Assembly: GCF_021991835.1 (NCBI RefSeq) | Contig: NZ_JAHDAU010000004.1 | Span: 1 to 64,000 of the forward strand | Direction of reading: 5' to 3' | DNA length: 64,000 bases | From: Polaribacter sargassicola | GTDB taxonomy: Bacteria > Bacteroidota > Bacteroidia > Flavobacteriales > Flavobacteriaceae | Shown: piece after piece, positions 35,410 through 43,018 of the stretch | Numbering within the stretch: the stretch's first letter is position 1 | Layout: every line of letters begins with the position of its first letter | Notes under the pieces: model-generated | Told to the model about the DNA's origin: nothing | What the model saw: the letters and a program-made list of their open reading frames with translations, nothing else | Databases searched by the model: none | Made by a program: the position numbers and the translations under genes

Positions 35410-36240
35410 ATGAAAAAAATAAAAATAATTTTTATCCTTTTTATATTCATTTTCTCTAAATGCGAAAAAGTAGTAGAGATTGATGTACCTTCTATTCAGC
35501 CAAAATTAATTATTGATGCAGCTTTAGAAGTGTATTTTAACCAAGACAGTATAACAACAAACTCTAACATAAAACTTTCTTTGTCTTCAGATTATTTTGA
35601 TGAAGAAATACCTGCTGTAACAGATGCTACAGTTTTTATAACAAATTTGGCAGACAATACTATTATTAACTACTCTACCATAGATGATGAAGGTAATTAC
35701 AAACCAACTTCTTCTTTTATACCTGCTAATGATGTAGAATATGAATTAACTGTTATTTATGATGATGAAATTTATAAAGGTAAAGCCACTAAAGTAAAAT
35801 CTACACCATTTACAAGTGTTGTACAGGGTGATGAAACCTTATTTTCTGGTGAAGAAACCGAGTTAAAAATATCTTTTGTTGATGAACCTTTAGTAGAAAA
35901 TTACTATTTATTTAATTTTGATAAAAATCTTTACACAACCATTGATGATACTTTTTTTGATGGTGCAGAATATAATTTTTCTTTTTTTTATAGTGAAGAT
36001 GAAGTTGATTTACCAGAAACTGTAAATTTAAAAATATTAGGAATTACAAAAGAATACTATACCTACTTTCAAATTTTAAATAGTCAAAGTGGCGGAAGTG
36101 GTGGTGGACCTTTTGAGTCTATACCATCTTCTTTATTAGGTAACATGATTAATACCACACAAGAAGAAAATTTTCCTTTAGGATATTTTCATATTGCAGA
36201 AACAGATGTTTTTACACTTGAATTGGTTGAAAAAAATTAA
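35410..36240 (+). CDS. DUF4249 lipoprotein
   Basis: 276 aa. Lipoprotein signal with lipobox FSKC, Cys18. The DUF4249 pattern is clear: KVVEIDVPSIQPKLIIDAAL near 20, and VTDATVFITN strands. It is encoded 17 nt after the TonB receptor. It is thought to be a surface or periplasmic partner of the receptor, although the function of the family is not established. It is shorter than many members, which often have about 350 residues. Confidence 0.88.
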   Translation: MKKIKIIFILFIFIFSKCEKVVEIDVPSIQPKLIIDAALEVYFNQDSITTNSNIKLSLSSDYFDEEIPAVTDATVFITNLADNTIINYSTIDDEGNYKPTSSFIPANDVEYELTVIYDDEIYKGKATKVKSTPFTSVVQGDETLFSGEETELKISFVDEPLVENYYLFNFDKNLYTTIDDTFFDGAEYNFSFFYSEDEVDLPETVNLKILGITKEYYTYFQILNSQSGGSGGGPFESIPSSLLGNMINTTQEENFPLGYFHIAETDVFTLELVEKN

Positions 36241-36263
36241 ATTATTTTTTTAAAACTAACCTT

Positions 36264-36337
36264 GCGTTAGGGATTGAAACGGCATCCTTTTTTTATTTTT
36301 CTTAAAAAAAGATACAGTGTAAAGCCCGTTAAAACGC
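36264..36337 (+). ncRNA. Candidate structured RNA / repeat element
   Basis: A 74-nt non-coding element. Outer helix GCGTT (36264-36268) with AACGC (36333-36337), continued by GGG/CCC. Inner helix ATC(C)TTTTTTT with AAAAAAAGAT. Two asymmetric internal segments (ATTGAAACGGC and ACAGTGTAAAG) lie opposite each other. The sequence recalls an intergenic repeat I associate with flavobacterial genomes. It might belong to a catalogued RNA family; that needs a covariance search. It sits 24 nt after the DUF4249 stop. Confidence 0.45.
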
Positions 36338-36372
36338 CCAAAAAAATAATCTAACATTAAGACATAATTCTG

Positions 36373-36380
36373 TATTTTTG
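36373..36380 (+). promoter_or_regulatory. -7 element TATTTTTG, 4 nt before murQ start
   Basis: An exact TAnnTTTG match ending four nucleotides before the ATG at 36385, the same geometry as for trmD and the gene at 18814. No ribosome binding site can fit in between. Confidence 0.5.
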
Positions 36381-36384
36381 GCCC

Positions 36385-37194
36385 ATGAATTTTATAAAAA
36401 CTACAGAACAAGATTCTAAATACAATCATCTAGAAAAGATGTCTGTATCTGATATCTTAAATAATATAAATAACGAAGATAAAACTGTTCCTTTAGCAGT
36501 AGAAAAATCTTTACCACAAATAGAAATCTTAATTAAACAGATTGTAAATAAATTACAAAATGGTGGAAGACTTTTTTACATTGGTGCAGGTACTTCTGGT
36601 AGATTAGGTGTTGTAGATGCTTCTGAATGTCCGCCAACTTTTGGTGTTTCTAACAATGTAGTAATTGGTATTATTGCTGGTGGAGATATTGCTATTAGAG
36701 AATCTGTTGAGTTTGCAGAAGATTCTATAAAACAAGGTTGGTTAGATTTAAAAAAACATAATATATCTAGTAAAGATATTGTAGTTGGTATTGCTGCCTC
36801 TGGCACAACACCTTATGTAATTGCTGCTTTAGAAAAATGTAATAAAAACAATATTACTACAGGTTGTATTTCTTGTAATAAAAACAGTCCTTTATCTAAT
36901 ACAGCCAATTTTCCTGTTGATGTTGTTGTTGGTCCTGAATTTGTTACAGGTAGTTCTAGAATGAAAGCTGGTACTGCACAAAAGCTAGTTTTAAACATGC
37001 TTTCTACTGCTACTATGATTCAATTAGGAAAAATTAAAGGCAATAAAATGGTAGATATGCAACTCTCTAACAACAAATTAGTAGAAAGAGGCCAAAAAAT
37101 GTTAGTTAAAGAACTAAATATAGACATAAATGAAGCTAGTAGTCTTATTGATAAATTTGGCAACGTAAGAAACGCTATAAAAAACTATAAATAA
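36385..37194 (+). CDS. murQ: N-acetylmuramic acid 6-phosphate etherase
   Basis: 269 aa SIS-fold enzyme that cleaves the lactyl ether of MurNAc-6-phosphate in peptidoglycan recycling. Signatures: YIGAGTSGRLGVVDASECPPTFG near residue 66, the catalytic Glu in that motif, and PEFVTGSSRMKAGTAQKL near 187. A little shorter than the Escherichia coli enzyme (about 298), typical in this phylum. It overlaps the next gene by one base (TAATG). Confidence 0.96.
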   Translation: MNFIKTTEQDSKYNHLEKMSVSDILNNINNEDKTVPLAVEKSLPQIEILIKQIVNKLQNGGRLFYIGAGTSGRLGVVDASECPPTFGVSNNVVIGIIAGGDIAIRESVEFAEDSIKQGWLDLKKHNISSKDIVVGIAASGTTPYVIAALEKCNKNNITTGCISCNKNSPLSNTANFPVDVVVGPEFVTGSSRMKAGTAQKLVLNMLSTATMIQLGKIKGNKMVDMQLSNNKLVERGQKMLVKELNIDINEASSLIDKFGNVRNAIKNYK

Positions 37195-37436
37195 TGAGCA
37201 CTAATTTAAACTTACTAGGTAAAGGCATTAAATATTTAAGCTTATTATTAATATTATACATAGCTTCTCCGATAGTGCTTACGGTAGGTTTTAAGGCTTT
37301 AAAAAATTATAAAGACACTCCAGAAGAGTATATATCTTATATTATTTTAAGTATTGCTGTATTACTAGTTATTTTTTCGATTTATTTCTCTTTTAAAACA
37401 TTTAAAATTTTATTGAGAGCCATTTTTAATAATTAG
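37194..37436 (+). CDS. DUF6095-like small membrane protein
   Basis: 80 aa with two membrane helices (about 13-33 and 49-69). The region between, GFKALKNYKDTPEEY, is characteristic of DUF6095. Function unknown. It is translationally coupled to murQ, so a role near the cell wall is possible but unproven. Confidence 0.82.
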   Translation: MSTNLNLLGKGIKYLSLLLILYIASPIVLTVGFKALKNYKDTPEEYISYIILSIAVLLVIFSIYFSFKTFKILLRAIFNN

Positions 37437-37447
37437 TTAAAAGAATA

Positions 37448-38443
37448 ATGCAAAAATCAAATGGTATAATTGTTATATTGTCTTACCCAGATACAGTTGT
37501 AAGACCTGCTTATTGGGAACCTTCTAGTAAATATTTACCTTTACTTGGTATTGGAGGTAAACATGCTGTACAAGCTGGCCATGCTGCTTTATTGTTAATT
37601 AAAAAAAATACTTCTGAAATAAATTATTACGATTTTGGTAGGTATATTACTACTTATGGAAATGGACGTGTAAGATGCAAAGAAACAGATCCTGATGTTC
37701 TTATTTCTATAAAAGCTACTTTTAAAGACGGTAATTTATCTAACTTAAAAGAAATTTTACTTTGGTTAGAAAATCATCCAGAAAAAACACATGGTGATGG
37801 ACGATTAGTTGCGAGCATTCACAGTGAAATTGATTTTGAAAAAGCTCATAATTTTATTTATCAATTAATCAATCAAAAAGAAATTCCTTACGGAGCTTTT
37901 ATTAAAAAAGGAACAAATTGTGCAAGATTTGTAACAGATGCAATTATAGCATCTTCTGTAAATAAGAAAATAAAGTATCAATTAAAAAAATCGAATACTC
38001 TTACGCCTAGTCCTATAGGAAACGTTATAAAAGGAAACTCTACCAATAAAATTTATACTGTAAAAAACCAAAAAATTACTCCTTATAAAAACAGATCTGT
38101 TATTAAAGAATATAAAACAGCATTCTTTAAAAAGTTTTATGGAGAACCTAATTTAGAGGGTACAGAATACCCCAATTATAAAGTTTTTAACTTAAAAAAT
38201 GGTCATTGGCTTGGTGGAATTGGTAGCGGAGCTTGGTTTAAAATTGAAGAACAAATAGATAAAACTTCTTATAAAATATCTAGATATAATTCTACTGGAT
38301 TAAAAGATTTTGAAGCTGTTTTTATTGTTGATCAAAAATGTTTTAATCATCAAAAAGAACATAAATTTATACATCCTACCAATTGTAAAGAAGCAATTAT
38401 TAAACAGAATCAAAAAATTTATACTTTACAAAAAATAAGTTAA
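37448..38443 (+). CDS. DUF6695-like protein, permuted-papain candidate
   Basis: 331 aa, cytosolic by sequence. The N-terminal half has GKHAVQAGHAALLLI near residue 37 and KKGTNCARFVTDAI near 155. A His in an AGHAAL strand followed later by a Cys at a helix start is the order of catalytic residues in circularly permuted NlpC/P60-like papain folds. The C-terminal part has a lysine-rich stretch, then a small beta domain with a WLGGIGSGAWFKI segment near 255. It follows DUF6095 by 11 nt in the murQ operon, which would suit an envelope-related amidase; that is inference. Confidence 0.75.
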   Translation: MQKSNGIIVILSYPDTVVRPAYWEPSSKYLPLLGIGGKHAVQAGHAALLLIKKNTSEINYYDFGRYITTYGNGRVRCKETDPDVLISIKATFKDGNLSNLKEILLWLENHPEKTHGDGRLVASIHSEIDFEKAHNFIYQLINQKEIPYGAFIKKGTNCARFVTDAIIASSVNKKIKYQLKKSNTLTPSPIGNVIKGNSTNKIYTVKNQKITPYKNRSVIKEYKTAFFKKFYGEPNLEGTEYPNYKVFNLKNGHWLGGIGSGAWFKIEEQIDKTSYKISRYNSTGLKDFEAVFIVDQKCFNHQKEHKFIHPTNCKEAIIKQNQKIYTLQKIS

Positions 38444-38449
38444 ATAAAC

Positions 38450-38938
38450 TTACTTTCCTTTTTTTGGTGATGTAGGATTATAACCAAAATCTGCATCTGG
38501 CAATTCTATTTCTAATTGGTAAACAAGATAACCAATACTTGCAAAGTGATGAATTGCATGACTATGTGCTTGCATTAAAGTTGCTGCTAATGTATACTTT
38601 GCGGTTTCTTTACCTAATCCCATATCATCACAGACACTAATCTCTTTATCAAAATCTTCTATATTAAGATCTTTAAGTTTAAGAATAATCTCTTCAAAAT
38701 ACTCGATCCCTTTACTTGTTTGTTTTTCTGCTAATTCATTTCTTTCTCTAACAGAAAAGTCTACAAAATTATTATCTACACCTTTAAATATACAAGAAAA
38801 AACATCTAAAACATGTCTCATATGCCCTCCTATTGTAGAATGGTAAGGACCTACAGAACTATTAGAGTATTGTTCATCAGAAATTACCTTTAATAAATTA
38901 ACTCCTCTTTGTAAGTTATTCTCAATAGCACTAATCAT
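38450..38938 (-). CDS. DinB-superfamily protein
   Basis: 162 aa four-helix bundle with His residues placed as in DinB metal sites: GGHMRHVLDVF near 37 and LMQAHSHAIHHFASIGYL near 121. Activity unknown. It is convergent with the murQ operon, 6 bp between stops, without a distinct terminator. It is not closely similar to the YfiT-like gene at 14540. Confidence 0.85.
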   Translation of the reverse strand: MISAIENNLQRGVNLLKVISDEQYSNSSVGPYHSTIGGHMRHVLDVFSCIFKGVDNNFVDFSVRERNELAEKQTSKGIEYFEEIILKLKDLNIEDFDKEISVCDDMGLGKETAKYTLAATLMQAHSHAIHHFASIGYLVYQLEIELPDADFGYNPTSPKKGK

Positions 38939-39100
38939 AAAAAATATTTACTTGTTGGTCGTTTAAATTTTGGTCAATTTACGAGTTCTTTTCTAAAATT
39001 TCTAAAATAAATCAAAACATAACTTAAAATACTGAAAAACAATAATTTAAAAAACAAAAAAACCTTGTAAAAAAAACGATAATAACTCTATTTTATTTTT

Positions 39101-39116
39101 TTGGCACGCTCTTTGA
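39101..39116 (+). promoter_or_regulatory. Probable sigma-54 promoter
   Basis: TTGGCACG-CTCT-TTGA matches the sigma-54 -24/-12 consensus TTGGCACR-N4-TTGCW with one change at the -12 GC. It lies 66 nt before the start codon at 39183. The match to the -24 half is perfect. Confidence 0.6.
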
Positions 39117-39182
39117 AAATATCTAAACAAATGCGAAAGCCGAAAAGCAATTAGAGTAGGCAGAATCTTAAAACCATATATC

Positions 39183-40061
39183 ATGAAAAAAGGATTACTT
39201 TTATTACTAGGAATGTTTATAATGGTATCAACCCTAGAAGCCAATAACAACAATAATTTACCAAATACATACTCGTTTAATTATTCTTTAGATGATGCCG
39301 TTAGTTTTGAAGAAAAAGGAGTTGAGTTTTTTGTTTTTATAAATGGAGAATTTGATTTTAACCCAGATTTTTACGACCGTAATGGAAGGTTGATTAGAAG
39401 AAACATTAATATTGATAGAGATTTTAGAGGAAGAATTAGAAAAGTAGGTAACTCTTACATTAATTATGATAGTTTTGGAAACGTAACTAGAATAGGTAAT
39501 GTTTCTATGAGGTATTATAGAGGACAACTAACAAGAGTTGGTAATTTAAGAATTAGTTATGATAGATGGGGATATCCTATATTTAATGGAAACGTAAAAA
39601 ATAATTATTTTTCTTTTAATGGAATTAGAATTAATTTAAACATCGGGGATATTTTTGATTATAACAATGCTTATTTTTATCATAGAGATTTCTCTAGAAA
39701 TTACTCTAAAATTAGAGAAGATAATAGATACTTTTATTATAGAGCAAAACCGAATGCCAAAATTGGTAAAAGAAGTCAAATTTTAAGAAGAAGAAAGCCT
39801 GTAGTTACAAACATTAAAAGAAATTCTTCTAGTGTAGTAAAAAGAAGTAATAACTCTTACAGAAAACCATCTAACAATAATGTTAGAAAAAACAATACAA
39901 ATCAAAGAAATAACAATAATAAGATTACAACGTATAGAAGATCTACTACAAATAATAACTCTAAAACAAGTACTAGAAATAATAACACTTATAAAAAACG
40001 TACAACTACTAAAAAAAGTAAAGACAATAAGAGTACAAGTAAAGATAAAAAAAGAGGTTAA
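39183..40061 (+). CDS. Exported protein with YD-like repeats and Asn-rich basic tail
   Basis: 292 aa. A signal peptide covers residues about 1-20. Residues about 60-140 hold four imperfect repeats of about 20 residues of the form G-[RNQ]-[IVL]-x-[RK]-[VI]-G-N-x-x-[IM]-x-[YF]-[DY]. From about 190 to the end is a low-complexity, strongly basic stretch of Asn, Thr, Ser, Arg and Lys. I know of no assigned function. The basic tail could bind polyanions such as nucleic acid, LPS or exopolysaccharide. A likely sigma-54 promoter lies upstream and a terminator downstream, so it is a single regulated gene. Confidence 0.8.
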   Translation: MKKGLLLLLGMFIMVSTLEANNNNNLPNTYSFNYSLDDAVSFEEKGVEFFVFINGEFDFNPDFYDRNGRLIRRNINIDRDFRGRIRKVGNSYINYDSFGNVTRIGNVSMRYYRGQLTRVGNLRISYDRWGYPIFNGNVKNNYFSFNGIRINLNIGDIFDYNNAYFYHRDFSRNYSKIREDNRYFYYRAKPNAKIGKRSQILRRRKPVVTNIKRNSSSVVKRSNNSYRKPSNNNVRKNNTNQRNNNNKITTYRRSTTNNNSKTSTRNNNTYKKRTTTKKSKDNKSTSKDKKRG

Positions 40062-40088
40062 AATTTTATAATTAGACATATATAAAAA

Positions 40089-40119
40089 AAGAGGATTAAG
40101 TATTTTACTTAATCCTCTT
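40089..40119. terminator. Bidirectional terminator hairpin
   Basis: Perfect stem AAGAGGATTAAGTA/TACTTAATCCTCTT with a TTT loop, between convergent genes, with A/T tails on each side. Confidence 0.88.
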
Positions 40120-40151
40120 CTTTGTTTATTTTAACAAATCTTATCAATAAT

Positions 40152-41243
40152 TTATACATTAAATCTAAAATTCATCATATCTCCATCTTGTACAATATAC
40201 TCTTTACCTTCTACAGATAATTTACCAGCTTCTTTAACTTTAGCCTCACTACCTAAAGCAACATAATCTTCATATTTAATAACTTCTGCTCTAATAAAAC
40301 CTTTTTCAAAATCGGTGTGTATTACTCCTGCTGCTTGTGGTGCTGTATCTCCTATATTAATTGTCCAAGCTCTTACTTCTTTTACTCCGGCAGTAAAATA
40401 AGTTTGTAAGTTTAATAATTTATATGCTGCTCTAATTAATTTAGAAGATCCTGGTTCATCTAAACCAATATCTGCTAAAAACATCTGACGCTCTTCATAA
40501 TCATCTAACTCATTAATATCTGCTTCTGTACCCACTGCTAAAATAAGAACCTCTGCATTTTCATTTGCAACAATTTCTTTAACTTTTTCTACATAAGCAT
40601 TACCAGAAACAGCAGATCCTTCATCTACATTACAAACATATAATACTGGTTTAGATGTTATTAATTGTAATGTTGAAACAAATTCTTCTTCTTTTTCTGT
40701 AAATTCTATTGTTCTTACAGATAAACCTTGTAATAAAACTTCTTGAATTTTTAATAAAATTACTAATTCTGCTTGTGCTTCTTTATTACCAGTTTTTGCA
40801 GTTCTTTTAACTCTCTCTAAACGCTTTTCTACCGTTTCTAAATCTTTTAACTGCAGCTCTATATCTATAGTTTCTTTATCTCTAACAGGATCTATAGTAC
40901 TATCTACATGAATAATATTATCATTATCAAAACATCTTAAAACATGTATAATTGCATCAGTTTCTCTAATATTAGCTAAAAATTGGTTTCCTAAACCTTC
41001 TCCTTTACTAGCACCTCTTACTAAACCTGCAATATCAACTATTTCTACGGTAGCAGGTTGTACTTTTTCTGGCTTAACCAACTCTTCTAATTTTTGCAAC
41101 CTTTCATCTGGCACATTTACTACCCCAATATTAGGTTCTATAGTACAAAAAGGAAAGTTAGCACTTTGCGCTTTTGCATTAGATAAACAGTTAAATAAAG
41201 TTGATTTTCCTACGTTTGGTAATCCTACAATTCCAGCTTTCAT
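40152..41243 (-). CDS. ychF: Redox-regulated ATPase YchF
   Basis: 363 aa, the usual length of this Obg-related P-loop protein. Walker A is GLPNVGKSTLFN near residue 7. NFPFCTIEPN near 29 is switch I. DIAGLVRGASKGEGLGNQFL near 69 is switch II with G3. The G4 position reads NVDE near 205, the ATP-specific form. A TGS domain is at the C-terminus (TYFTAGVKEVRAWTI near 280). It binds ribosomes and is linked to oxidative stress responses. Confidence 0.97.
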   Translation of the reverse strand: MKAGIVGLPNVGKSTLFNCLSNAKAQSANFPFCTIEPNIGVVNVPDERLQKLEELVKPEKVQPATVEIVDIAGLVRGASKGEGLGNQFLANIRETDAIIHVLRCFDNDNIIHVDSTIDPVRDKETIDIELQLKDLETVEKRLERVKRTAKTGNKEAQAELVILLKIQEVLLQGLSVRTIEFTEKEEEFVSTLQLITSKPVLYVCNVDEGSAVSGNAYVEKVKEIVANENAEVLILAVGTEADINELDDYEERQMFLADIGLDEPGSSKLIRAAYKLLNLQTYFTAGVKEVRAWTINIGDTAPQAAGVIHTDFEKGFIRAEVIKYEDYVALGSEAKVKEAGKLSVEGKEYIVQDGDMMNFRFNV

Positions 41244-41263
41244 GTAAATAAATTTTGCGAGTG

Positions 41264-41271
41264 CAAATATA
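41264..41271 (-). promoter_or_regulatory. -7 element TATATTTG for ychF
   Basis: An exact TAnnTTTG match on the minus strand, 20 nt before the ychF ATG. Confidence 0.5.
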
Positions 41272-41372
41272 GAGTAACTTTCATAAAAATTAAATTAAAT
41301 AAAGAAAGAAAGCGTAGAATCATCATTTTTATTTACTTTAGTTTTTATTCTTCAATATTAAGAATCATAATA

Positions 41373-41936
41373 ATGGAAAAAATAACAGATCAATATGTTT
41401 GGAAAGCATTAAAAGAAGGTGACTTGAATGCCTTTTCTGTGCTTTTTGAAAGCTATTATCCACAATTACATAATTATGGTTTAAAAATCTGTAAAAACGT
41501 TGCTCTTACAGAAGATACTTTACAAGATTTCTTTTTATATATTTATGAACATAGACAAAATTTATCTGATATAGATAATATTGCTCCTTATTTATTTACA
41601 TCATACAAAAGGTTTTTAATTAAGGTTTTAAAAAAGAATGAAAAACTTGTACAAACAGATTTTTCTGCAGAAAACTTTGTTGACATTCAATTTTCTGCTG
41701 AAGAAATAATTACAAAACACGAAACAGAAATTTTTAAAAATAAAAAATTAAATAAGTTATTAAACAATTTACCAAAAAGACAAAAAGAAGCCATTTATTT
41801 AAAATATTATAGTGGCTTAAAAGCATCTGAAATTGCCAATATAATGGATATAAATTACCAAAGTGTTGTAAATACATTACACAAGGCAATGAAAAACTTA
41901 AAAGAAGAAATTTCTATTTTAAAATTATTTAAATAA
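41373..41936 (+). CDS. ECF RNA polymerase sigma factor
   Basis: 187 aa of the FecI-like type. Region 2 has FSVLFESYYPQLHNYGLKIC near 21 and DTLQDFFLYIYEHRQN near 48. Region 4 has LPKRQKEAIYLKYYSGLKASEIANIM near 131 and a helix-turn-helix recognition part INYQSVVNTLHKAMKNLKE near 157. It is followed by fecR-like and STN-type TonB receptor genes, the standard cell-surface signalling order. It should transcribe the receptor gene(s) when the ligand is bound. Confidence 0.93.
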   Translation: MEKITDQYVWKALKEGDLNAFSVLFESYYPQLHNYGLKICKNVALTEDTLQDFFLYIYEHRQNLSDIDNIAPYLFTSYKRFLIKVLKKNEKLVQTDFSAENFVDIQFSAEEIITKHETEIFKNKKLNKLLNNLPKRQKEAIYLKYYSGLKASEIANIMDINYQSVVNTLHKAMKNLKEEISILKLFK

Positions 41937-42008
41937 GATTTCTTAAAAATATAGAGTATAAAAAACAATATAACAGCTTTTATAAGTGTATATTGATATA
42001 TTAATAAA

Positions 42009-42998
42009 ATGATTAAAAAACAGTACAATAATATAAATGATTTTTTAGACGATCATTCTTTTGAAAATTGGGTACATCAAAACAACGGAACCGATATAGG
42101 TTTTTGGGATTTTTGGATAGCCAATAACCCAGATAAAAAAGAATTGGTAAACCAAGCTAAAGATCTTGTTTTAGGCATACCTTTCAATAAAAATTTTGTT
42201 ACCAAAGAAAAAGTTTCTTTTGAGTGGAAAAAATTAGAAGCTAAAATAGAAGCTAAAAAACCAACACCTAAAAGAAAAATAAGAACTCTAAAACCTCTTA
42301 GCATTGCAGCTTCTATTCTTTTATTAATTTCTTTTGGTATTTATTTTATTAATAACAATGCTAAAATTACTCACAAAACCAATTTTGGCGAAATATTAAA
42401 AATAAAACTAAAAGATGGTAGTAACGTAACCTTAAATGCTAACTCTAGCTTATCATACTACAAAAATGAAAGTAGAAAAGTTTGGTTAAAAGGTGAAGCT
42501 TTTTTTCAGGTTGATAAAAAACTTGTTACTAATGCTAAATTTTATGTGATTACAGATGATTTATCTGTAGAAGTTTATGGTACTTCTTTTAATGTTAATA
42601 CAAAAAAACAAAAAACTGATGTATTCTTAGAAGAAGGAAGTATATGGTTAAAACTAAAAAATGGTGGTGATAAAAAAATGATTCCAGGTAATTTTATCTC
42701 TTACTCATCAGAAAAGAAAGAAATTTTAGAGAATACAGAAATTGTAAATTCTACAGTAAAAACATCTTGGAAAGATGGTTCTTTATTATTTGAAAACTTA
42801 TCCTTGGTAAAAGCCATGAAAAAAATAGAAGAAACTTATGGTTATTCTATTTTTTTTAATGATGAAGCAAGTAAAAATACTTTAATTACAGGTGCGGTTC
42901 CTATTACAAATATTGACATTTGTTTAAAAGCTATTGAAAAATCTGTAAATGTGGTTATTGAAAAAAAAGATAACAATCTAATTATCAGTAAAAAATAA
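42009..42998 (+). CDS. FecR-family anti-sigma factor (with DUF4974)
   Basis: 329 aa. The N-terminal cytoplasmic part (1-95) binds the sigma factor. A membrane helix covers about 97-115 (LSIAASILLLISFGIYFI). A periplasmic FecR domain covers about 125-220 (LKDGSNVTLNANSSLSY, GTSFNVNTKKQKTDVFLEEG). The C-terminal DUF4974 covers about 262-329. It relays the state of the receptor at 43019 to the sigma factor at 41373. Confidence 0.93.
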   Translation: MIKKQYNNINDFLDDHSFENWVHQNNGTDIGFWDFWIANNPDKKELVNQAKDLVLGIPFNKNFVTKEKVSFEWKKLEAKIEAKKPTPKRKIRTLKPLSIAASILLLISFGIYFINNNAKITHKTNFGEILKIKLKDGSNVTLNANSSLSYYKNESRKVWLKGEAFFQVDKKLVTNAKFYVITDDLSVEVYGTSFNVNTKKQKTDVFLEEGSIWLKLKNGGDKKMIPGNFISYSSEKKEILENTEIVNSTVKTSWKDGSLLFENLSLVKAMKKIEETYGYSIFFNDEASKNTLITGAVPITNIDICLKAIEKSVNVVIEKKDNNLIISKK

Positions 42999-43018
42999 GC
43001 ATAATTTTAAAGTTATAG

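Noticed and set aside
36270..36280. GGGATTGAAAC resembles the 3' end of many CRISPR repeats
   Set aside because: Only one copy, no spacers of regular length and no cas genes in the window. The surrounding bases pair with each other as a single structured element.
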